A stretch of 64,000 bases of DNA from Nocardia brasiliensis NBRC 14402 (GTDB lineage: Bacteria; Actinomycetota; Actinomycetes; Mycobacteriales; Mycobacteriaceae): contig NZ_BAFT02000066.1 of assembly GCF_000308475.2 (NCBI RefSeq), forward strand, positions 62,001-126,000, written 5' to 3'. Of the stretch, positions 58,327 to 64,000 are shown one piece after another (position 1 is the stretch's first letter; every line of letters begins with the position of its first letter). The notes beneath the pieces are model-generated. The model was not told the DNA's origin and did no database searches. It saw nothing but the letters and a program-made list of their open reading frames with translations. Made by a program: the position numbers and the translations under genes.

Positions 58327-59268
58327 TCAGGGCATGGCGCGGAATCGTCCTCGGTACTCGCTCGGCGCGGTGCCGAGTTCCTCGGCGAAGGTGCGGCGCA
58401 TGGTCTCCTCCGACCCGAATCCGCTACGCCGGGCGACGGTGGCGATCGGCTCATCGGTCGATTCGAGTAACGAGCGGGCGGTGTCGAGCCGTACCTGTTT
58501 GACGTATTGCGCCGGGGTGACGCCTATTTCCTGCCGGAAGAGCCTGCCCAGGTGCCGCTCGCTCAGCGCGGCGCGACGCGCCAACGTGGCGAGTCCGTGT
58601 TCGGCGGAAGGGTTTTCGACAACGGCATGCATGACCTCGCGCAGGGCGGCGGTACGCGGGAGCCCGAGGCTGGAGCGCATGCTGAACTGCGCCTGGCCGC
58701 CAGGGCGGCGGAGATAGACCACCAGGTGTTTGGCGAGCGCGCGCGCCCGCTCGACACCGTGGTCCTCTTCCACCAGCGCCAAGGCGAGGTCGATACCGGC
58801 CGTGACTCCCGCCGAGGTGAGGACCCGCCCGTCGCGGACGTAGATGGCGTCGGGATCGACCCGCACCCGCGGAAACCGTTGCGCCAGTTGCGCACAGGCC
58901 AGCCAGTGGGTCGTCGCACGGCGTCCGTCGAGCAATCCCGCGGCGGCGAGCACCAGGGCTCCGGTACACACCGAGGCGACTCGGCGGGCGCCGCGCGCGG
59001 CGTCGCGCACCGCGTCGGCGAGCACGGGCCCGGTGCCGTCCTCCGGCGCGTAACCGGGTACCAGCAGCGTGTCGATCCGGTCGGCGAATTCGCCGAGGGC
59101 ACCCGAAACCGAGAGCGGCACACCGACATCGCTGCACACGTCGCGGCCGTCGGGTGAGGCGAACCGGACGTCGTGCCCGGCCCAGTGCAGCACCTGAACG
59201 GGGCCCGCGACATCCAGCAGCAGCACGCCGTCCGTCACCGCCACCACCACATCGGCTTTCGAGGTCAT
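58327..59268 (-). CDS. GlxA-family AraC-type regulator with DJ-1/PfpI domain
   Basis: A 313-residue regulator. Residues 5-170 form a DJ-1/PfpI glutaminase-like domain (VVVAVTDGVLLLDVAGPVQV; VASVCTGALVLAAAGLLDGR with the nucleophile-elbow cysteine; TSAGVTAGIDLALALVEED). The C-terminal AraC domain has two HTH motifs (HGLATLARRAALSERHLGRL; EPIATVARRSGFGSEETMRR). ATG 59268 is preferred; 59301 is an extension. It is divergent from the PLP enzyme-cyclase operon, which is a likely target. Confidence 0.92.
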   Translation of the reverse strand: MTSKADVVVAVTDGVLLLDVAGPVQVLHWAGHDVRFASPDGRDVCSDVGVPLSVSGALGEFADRIDTLLVPGYAPEDGTGPVLADAVRDAARGARRVASVCTGALVLAAAGLLDGRRATTHWLACAQLAQRFPRVRVDPDAIYVRDGRVLTSAGVTAGIDLALALVEEDHGVERARALAKHLVVYLRRPGGQAQFSMRSSLGLPRTAALREVMHAVVENPSAEHGLATLARRAALSERHLGRLFRQEIGVTPAQYVKQVRLDTARSLLESTDEPIATVARRSGFGSEETMRRTFAEELGTAPSEYRGRFRAMP

Positions 59269-59371
59269 GGTTTCAGTCTCGAACAGCGTCACGATGTCCA
59301 CAAGGACACGTACCCCACAGATCCGGACACCTACGCGGCGAACCGGGTCTGCCGAGCGCTAGAAAGGACAG

Positions 59372-60520
59372 GTGAATCCTTCTGCCGAACCGTTCCTCTA
59401 CGACCGTTCGGGTCGCCGCTACGAGATCTCGAGCCCGCGCTGGCGCGGTGACGACGGCACTCCCCTGGCCGTCAGCCCCATGCCGGGTATCGCCCCTGAG
59501 CAGATCGTGACGGCTGAGCGCTCGCTGTGGCGGTATCAGGCGGTGATCCCGGTTCCGGCGCGGCATCGGATCAGCCTCGGGGAGGGTGCGACGCCGATGG
59601 TGCCGCTCGACTGGGAGGGCCGGCGGGTGCACTTCAAACTCGAATGGTTCAATCCCACTTCGAGTTTCAAGGACCGGGGAGTCGCGGTGATGATGTCGCA
59701 TCTGGCCGGTCAGGGCGTCACGAAAGTCCTCGAGGACAGTTCCGGCAACGGCGGTTCCGCAGTCGCCGCCTACTGCGCGGTCGCCGGACTCGACGCCAAG
59801 ATCCTCGTGCCCGAGCTGACCTCGGCCGCGAAGATACTGCAGGCCAAGGCCTATGGCGCCGAGATCGAACTCGTGGCGGGCACCCGCGACGAGGTGGCGG
59901 CCGCGGCGATCCGCCAGTCCGCGCAGCGCACCTACGCCAGCCACAACTGGCATCCGTTCTTCCTGCAGGGCACCAAGACCGTCGCCTACGAGATGTGGGA
60001 GGACCTCGGGTTCCGCGCACCGGACAATGTCGTGCTCGTCGCCGGCGCCGGCAGCAACGTGCTCGGCTGCGATATCGCGTTCGGCGAATTGCTCGCGGCG
60101 GGGCGGATCGCACGCCTGCCGCGACTGCTGATCGGCCAGCCCGAACACTGGGCCACCATCGCCGACACCTGCAACGGTCTCGACCCGGCCGACCGTGGAC
60201 CGCGCGAACCCACGATCGCCGAGGGCGCCGCCATCGCCGACCCGGTCCGGTTGCCCGAGGCAGTCGCGGCGATCCGCCGGTCCGGCGGCGCCGCCCACGC
60301 CGTTCCCGATTCGGCGATCCGGGCCGCGGTGCGCAAGCTCGCGGCACGTGGGCTCTACGCCGAACCCACCAGCTGCGTCGCCGTCGCCGCGCTGGATCAC
60401 TTTCTCGCCGCAGGCCTCATCGCCGCCGACGAGACCACCGTCGTCGTGCTCACCGGCTCCGGGCTCAAATCATCGGAGCAGATGGCCCGCGTCTTCGACC
60501 GGTCACCGGCGGTCGAGTGA
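59372..60520 (+). CDS. Threonine-synthase-like PLP-dependent enzyme
   Basis: A 382-residue fold-type II enzyme starting at GTG 59372. The PLP lysine is in NPTSSFKDRGVAVMM, the phosphate-binding loop region in LEDSSGNGGSAVAAYCA, and VLVAGAGSNVLGCDIAFGEL and LTGSGLKSSEQM follow. It resembles threonine synthase and diaminopropionate/serine-dehydratase-like enzymes but is not near threonine genes. It is the first gene of an operon with a cyclase-family protein and divergent from a GlxA-type regulator, so a catabolic or modification role on an amino-acid derivative is likelier. Confidence 0.88.
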   Translation: MNPSAEPFLYDRSGRRYEISSPRWRGDDGTPLAVSPMPGIAPEQIVTAERSLWRYQAVIPVPARHRISLGEGATPMVPLDWEGRRVHFKLEWFNPTSSFKDRGVAVMMSHLAGQGVTKVLEDSSGNGGSAVAAYCAVAGLDAKILVPELTSAAKILQAKAYGAEIELVAGTRDEVAAAAIRQSAQRTYASHNWHPFFLQGTKTVAYEMWEDLGFRAPDNVVLVAGAGSNVLGCDIAFGELLAAGRIARLPRLLIGQPEHWATIADTCNGLDPADRGPREPTIAEGAAIADPVRLPEAVAAIRRSGGAAHAVPDSAIRAAVRKLAARGLYAEPTSCVAVAALDHFLAAGLIAADETTVVVLTGSGLKSSEQMARVFDRSPAVE

Positions 60521-60582
60521 TGTGCCGATACCCGGCTGATCCTCCGGACTGGCGGCAGAATGTCCCCTGGGGCCGGTTCTAG
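60520..60582 (+). CDS. Possible 20-codon peptide between PLP enzyme and cyclase
   Basis: The ATG at 60520 overlaps the stop of the PLP enzyme (TGATG), and the frame ends at TAG 60580-60582, 17 bp before the cyclase start. The product would begin MCRYPADPPDWRQN and ends WGRF. The tight coupling on both sides is unusual; the composition (Trp, Pro, Arg) is not that of a random GC-rich frame. It could be a leader, a small protein, or chance. Confidence 0.3.
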   Translation: MCRYPADPPDWRQNVPWGRF

Positions 60583-60598
60583 ACGAGGAGGGCCGATC

Positions 60599-61372
60599 GT
60601 GCGCCGATTGGTGGACATCTCTGTGCCGTTGCAGGCGGGTATCGCCTCGGACCCACCCGGGCATCTGCCCGAGATCGACTACTACACCCATGCGGATACG
60701 GCCGCGGACATGCTCAGCTTCTTTCCCGGCGCGACCCGGGCCGACCTACCCGACGGCGAGGGCTGGGCCATCGAACGGGTCCGCATCAGCACGCACAACG
60801 GCACGCATCTCGATGCGCCGTACCACTATTCGGCCACCATGGACGGCTGCGCACGCGCCATCACCATCGACGAGGTGCCGCTGGACTGGTGCCTGCAACC
60901 CGCGGTGAAACTGGACTTCCGGCATTTCGCGGACGGCTACGTCGTGACCGCCGACGATGTCGCCGCCGAATTGCGCCGCATCGGCCACCACCTGCGCCCG
61001 CTCGACATCGTCGTCGTCAACACCTCCGCCGGAACCCGCTACGGCAGTGCCGATTACGTCTCTTCGGGCTGCGGGATGGGCCGCGACGCCACCCTCTATC
61101 TGCTGAACCAGGGCGTGCGCCTCACCGGCACCGACGCCTGGAGCTGGGATGCCCCGTTCGTGCACACCGCCGCCCGCTACGCCCGCGACCACGATCCCGC
61201 CGTCATCTGGGAGGGCCACCGCGCCGGCCGCACCATCGGCTACTGCCACTTGGAGAAGCTGCACAACCTGGAATCTTTGCCGCCCAACGGCTTCCAGATC
61301 TCCTGCTTCCCCGTCAAGATCCACGCCGCCTCCGCAGGCTGGACCCGAGCCGTAGCCATCTTCGACGACTGA
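60599..61372 (+). CDS. Cyclase-family (kynurenine-formamidase-like) metalloenzyme
   Basis: A 257-residue metal-dependent hydrolase. The signature HNGTHLDAPYHYSATM supplies the HxGTHxDxPxH metal site; VVVNTSAGTRYGSADY and GTDAWSWDAPFVHTA follow as in the cyclase/KynB family. Members hydrolyse formamides, lactams or isatin. GAGGAGGG directly upstream fixes GTG 60599. It belongs to the operon with the threonine-synthase-like enzyme. Confidence 0.9.
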   Translation: MRRLVDISVPLQAGIASDPPGHLPEIDYYTHADTAADMLSFFPGATRADLPDGEGWAIERVRISTHNGTHLDAPYHYSATMDGCARAITIDEVPLDWCLQPAVKLDFRHFADGYVVTADDVAAELRRIGHHLRPLDIVVVNTSAGTRYGSADYVSSGCGMGRDATLYLLNQGVRLTGTDAWSWDAPFVHTAARYARDHDPAVIWEGHRAGRTIGYCHLEKLHNLESLPPNGFQISCFPVKIHAASAGWTRAVAIFDD

Positions 61373-61399
61373 CGGAGCGGGAGCTTCCGCTCAGCCGTC
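61371..61399 (+). terminator. Hairpin after the cyclase gene
   Basis: GAGCGG (61375-61380) pairs with CCGCTC (61387-61392) around a 6-nt loop, with possible extension of GACGG to CCGTC through a small bulge. It directly follows the stop codon. Moderate support because the stem is short. Confidence 0.4.
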
Positions 61400-61453
61400 G
61401 GGCAGTAATGTGAAACGTCCATCTTGCACGGCCGGACGGAGAAGCGACTACCC

Positions 61454-62935
61454 ATGGGCGACGAGCGTCAAATCCTCACCCCCGGCGAAACCTGCTGGCA
61501 GATCGCGCGTGCCGACCGGCTGGCGTGCATCGTCGACGCGGCCGACTATTTCCGGCACGCCAAGTCCGCGATGTTGCAGGCCCGCAAGCGCATCGTGCTG
61601 ATCGGCTGGGACTTCGACACCCGGATCAAGTTCGAGCCGCGCGAGCAGACCCTCGAGGGACCGAACCGGCTGGGCAAGTTCCTGTCCTGGCTGCCGAAAC
61701 AGCGGCCGGATCTCGATATCTACCTGCTGAAATGGAATGTCGGCGCGTTCGCGGCGATCGGGCGCGGCATGACGCCGATCTTCGTCGTCAACTGGCTGAC
61801 CGATCGCCGGTTGCATCTGGAGATGGACGGGGCGCACCCGATCGGCTCGGCCCATCATCAGAAGATCGTGGTGATCGACGACGCGCTCGCGTTCTGCGGC
61901 GGCATCGATATGACCGTCGATCGCTGGGACACCAGCGACCACCAGGACGACAACCACTACCGCACCGAGCCGAACGGCCACCGCTACGGACCGTGGCACG
62001 ACGCGACCACCGCCGTCGACGGCGACGCGGCCAAGGCGATCGGCGATCTGGCCCGAGCTCGCTGGAAGGCGGCGACGGGCGTGCAACTGGCCCCCGTCGA
62101 CGAGATCGCCGGGCAGACACCGTGGCCGGACGGACTCGAGCCGACCATGCGCTCGGTGGACGTGGGCGTCGCGCGGACGCTGCCCGAACTCGCCGACCGC
62201 GCCGAGGTGCGCGAGATCGAGGCGCTGTATCTGGCGGCGATCGCGGGCGCGACCCGCTCGCTGTACATCGAAAGCCAGTACCTCGCGTCGCGCACCCTGG
62301 CCGAGGCGCTCGCCGCGCGGCTGCGCGAGCCGGGCGGTCCGGAGATCGTGCTGGTGCTGCCGCGGCACGCGGACGGCTGGCTCGAACAGCAGACCATGGA
62401 CGGGGCGCGCCGCCGCCTACTGCACCTGTTGTGGGCAGCCGACACCGAAAACCGGTTGGGCGTCTACTACCCGGTGACCGCGGCCGGTGCGCCGATCTAC
62501 GTGCACGCCAAGGTGCTCGTGATGGACGACCGGCTGCTGCGCGTGGGCTCGTCGAACCTCAACAACCGGTCCATGGGCTTCGACACCGAATGCGATCTGG
62601 CGGTCGAGGTCACCCCCGGCACCGCGGACGGCCCGGCGCTGCGGGAAACCATCCTCGGGATCCGGCGCCAGCTGATCTGCGAACATCTCGACGCCGAGCC
62701 CGCGAAGTTCGACGCCGCCCTCGCCGAGACCTCGTCCCTGCTGCGCACCGTCGAGACGCTACGCGGCTCCGGCCGCACCCTGGTGCGGTTCGAACCGGAA
62801 ACCGTGGCGAACGAAGACAGTCCGCTCGCCGAGAACGAGTTGATGGATCCCGAGCGCACCCCACCGAGCCTGTGGGACACCCCGGTGCTCAGCCGCAGCC
62901 TGCGCAGATTGAAGGCGGGCGCGGTGCGCTGGTAA
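61454..62935 (+). CDS. Phospholipase D-family protein
   Basis: A 493-residue enzyme with two HKD motifs: AHHQKIVVIDDALAFCGGID at about residues 135-154 and IYVHAKVLVMDDRLLRVGSS at about 348-367. Other typical elements are LIGWDFDTRIKF and DRWDTSDHQDDNHYRTEPNG. No signal peptide is seen, so it may be cytoplasmic or membrane-attached. Members of this group act as phospholipases D or transphosphatidylases (cardiolipin synthase-like). ATG 61454 is preferred over the TTG at 61424 because of GGAGAAG upstream. It converges on the histidine kinase gene 6 bp away. Confidence 0.9.
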   Translation: MGDERQILTPGETCWQIARADRLACIVDAADYFRHAKSAMLQARKRIVLIGWDFDTRIKFEPREQTLEGPNRLGKFLSWLPKQRPDLDIYLLKWNVGAFAAIGRGMTPIFVVNWLTDRRLHLEMDGAHPIGSAHHQKIVVIDDALAFCGGIDMTVDRWDTSDHQDDNHYRTEPNGHRYGPWHDATTAVDGDAAKAIGDLARARWKAATGVQLAPVDEIAGQTPWPDGLEPTMRSVDVGVARTLPELADRAEVREIEALYLAAIAGATRSLYIESQYLASRTLAEALAARLREPGGPEIVLVLPRHADGWLEQQTMDGARRRLLHLLWAADTENRLGVYYPVTAAGAPIYVHAKVLVMDDRLLRVGSSNLNNRSMGFDTECDLAVEVTPGTADGPALRETILGIRRQLICEHLDAEPAKFDAALAETSSLLRTVETLRGSGRTLVRFEPETVANEDSPLAENELMDPERTPPSLWDTPVLSRSLRRLKAGAVRW

Positions 62936-62941
62936 GCACCG

Positions 62942-64000
62942 CTAGACGCCGCGGTGCCCGTCGGGGCCGGTGACAGGGAGCCGCACCGTCACGATCAGCC
63001 CGCCGTCGAGACGTGGTGTGAGGGTGAGGGTTCCGTGGTGGGCCTGGGTGATGCTGTGGACGATGGCCAGGCCGAGCCCGACACCGGAGTGATGCGTGCG
63101 CACGCGTTGGGTGCCGCGTTGAAAAGGCTCGGTCAGCGTGGAAACCATGTGCGGGCTGAGCTTTTCACCCGTGTTCTCGACGGCGAGCACCACCGCGCCG
63201 GGCTGCGCGTACGTGGTGATCCATGCGACGCCGTGGTCGGGCAGGTTGTGCACGATGGCGTTGTGCACGAGGTTCGTCGTCAGCTGCAGCAGCAGCGCGT
63301 GCGATCCGAGGACGGGGGTCACCTCGCCCGAGGTCTCCAGCGTGACACCGTGCTGTTCGGCAAGGGCGAGCAGCGTTTCGGCGGCTTCCTCGGCGAGCAG
63401 CGACAGATCGACGTGTTCGCGCGTGAACGACCGTCGGTCCGCGCGGCTGAGCAGCAGCAGGGCTTCGGTGAGGTCGATGGCTCGGGCGTTGACGGTGTGC
63501 AGGCGATCGACCAGTTCGCCGGTGTCGCGGCCGCGGTCGGTGCGGGCCACGTCGAGCAGCGTCTGCGTGATCGCGAGCGGGGTGCGTAGTTCGTGTGAGG
63601 CGTTCGCGGCGAACCGCTGCTGTTCGGCGACGTGCGCTTCCAGCCGGGCCAGCATCGTGTCGAAAGCGTCAGCGAGTTCCCGGAATTCGTCCTGGCGGCC
63701 CGGCAGCCGGATCCGGTGCGACAGCGACGCGTCGGCGGCCAGCCGCACGGCATCGGTGATGCGGGTCAAGGGGGCGAGCATCCGTCCGGCGAGCAGCCAA
63801 CCGCCCGCGAGGCCGAACACCAGCAGAAAGCCGAGCACGGCGACCACGAACGGCGCGAAGGCACGGACGAGGACCGACCGGTTGATCCAGAAGCTGCCGT
63901 CGGTGTCGATCCAGCCGGCGGGCATGAAATACAAGTAGAAGATCAGCAGGGCCGTGAGCAGCAGCACGCCGGTGAGCATGAGGAAACCGGCGTAGCTGAG
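62942..64000 (-). CDS. Two-component sensor histidine kinase (5' partial)
   Basis: The C-terminal 352 residues of a membrane kinase; the frame is open through base 64000. Two membrane helices (MLTGVLLLTALLIFYLYFMP and FVVAVLGFLLVFGLAGGWLL) flank a short extracytoplasmic loop, then a HAMP domain (RMLAPLTRITDAVRLAADAS), the H-box AANASHELRTPLAITQTLLD, the N-box LTTNLVHNAIVHNLP and the G-boxes (SGVGLGLAIVHSITQAHHG). The cognate response regulator should lie just outside the window, upstream. Confidence 0.93.
   Translation of the reverse strand, partial: LSYAGFLMLTGVLLLTALLIFYLYFMPAGWIDTDGSFWINRSVLVRAFAPFVVAVLGFLLVFGLAGGWLLAGRMLAPLTRITDAVRLAADASLSHRIRLPGRQDEFRELADAFDTMLARLEAHVAEQQRFAANASHELRTPLAITQTLLDVARTDRGRDTGELVDRLHTVNARAIDLTEALLLLSRADRRSFTREHVDLSLLAEEAAETLLALAEQHGVTLETSGEVTPVLGSHALLLQLTTNLVHNAIVHNLPDHGVAWITTYAQPGAVVLAVENTGEKLSPHMVSTLTEPFQRGTQRVRTHHSGVGLGLAIVHSITQAHHGTLTLTPRLDGGLIVTVRLPVTGPDGHRGV

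Noticed and set aside
1..64000. Search by eye for tRNA, rRNA, CRISPR arrays, IS elements and attachment sites
   Set aside because: No cloverleaf with a GTTCGA-type T-loop in context, no regularly spaced repeats, and no transposase or integrase reading frame was found.

Overview
The window is high-GC actinobacterial DNA, almost certainly from Nocardia or a close mycolic-acid relative. Pointers are an antigen-85-type mycolyltransferase/esterase at the left edge, a WhiB protein, two cytochromes P450, a mycobacterial-type TIGR00027 methyltransferase, many GTG/TTG starts with GGAGG-type ribosome sites, and dense small regulators (TetR, HxlR, MerR, ArsR, PadR, two MarR, AraC). I see no tRNA, rRNA, transposase, integrase or CRISPR array. 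It reads as accessory chromosome, with several genes broken by small deletions.

Region by region. 1-1.5 kb: tail of the Ag85-like esterase, a decayed NIPSNAP fragment and an Imm1-like small protein. 1.6-11.2 kb: a compact candidate biosynthetic locus: TetR and P450 across an operator-rich gap, then, converging on the P450, a one-module KS-AT-DH-KR-ACP polyketide synthase, an AveC-type membrane protein (4-nt overlap) and a flavin monooxygenase. 11.2-18.7 kb: unknown genes, a secreted HExxH protease with a Gly/Asp/Phe repeat tail, a large FAD/NAD(P) protein and a solitary AceE-like thiamine-diphosphate E1 enzyme. 18.8-22.6 kb: nitroreductase/HxlR pair, a scar where a MerR gene and probably an HxlR gene have both lost their 5' ends, an F420-type reductase, an isoprenylcysteine-methyltransferase homologue and an unusual WhiB. 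22.7-30.8 kb: two HD-domain hydratase-like genes facing a secreted lipase across repeated GTGTCTC operators, a DUF6545 membrane protein, a beta-lactamase-fold hydrolase, a methyltransferase and an oxidoreductase. 30.9-32.2 kb: an ArsR-SRPBCC-DHFR operon whose last gene has an in-frame deletion.

32.2-41 kb holds a sulfatase locus: P450 and DUF6790 genes divergent around a palindrome; PadR, Cys-type sulfatase, MFS transporter and genuine formylglycine-generating enzyme as one coupled operon; then MarR, TMEM175-like channel and a second MarR. One exact palindrome core (GTTAATATTAAC) recurs at three intergenic sites here, suggesting one MarR-controlled regulon. 41-43.1 kb: GlsB-like protein, DUF899 and an erythromycin-esterase pseudogene. 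43.2-48.1 kb: zinc uptake, with aztA divergent from a permease fused to a lipoprotein-like propeller domain (aztB), aztC and aztD, around a Zur-box-like palindrome.

48.5-55.8 kb is the most likely undescribed system: a 97-aa repeat-bearing small protein overlapping a JmjC/cupin-4 hydroxylase (a possible peptide or RiPP modification pair), facing a four-gene operon (FAD dehydrogenase, Gfo/Idh/MocA oxidoreductase, unknown hexapeptide-like protein, UDP-glucose 6-dehydrogenase) with a shared bidirectional terminator. 56.3-64 kb: an HTH-TM-ricin-like protein, a third HD-domain protein (Tat signal), a GlxA-type AraC regulator, a threonine-synthase-like/cyclase pair separated by a 20-codon reading frame, phospholipase D and a histidine kinase cut by the right edge.
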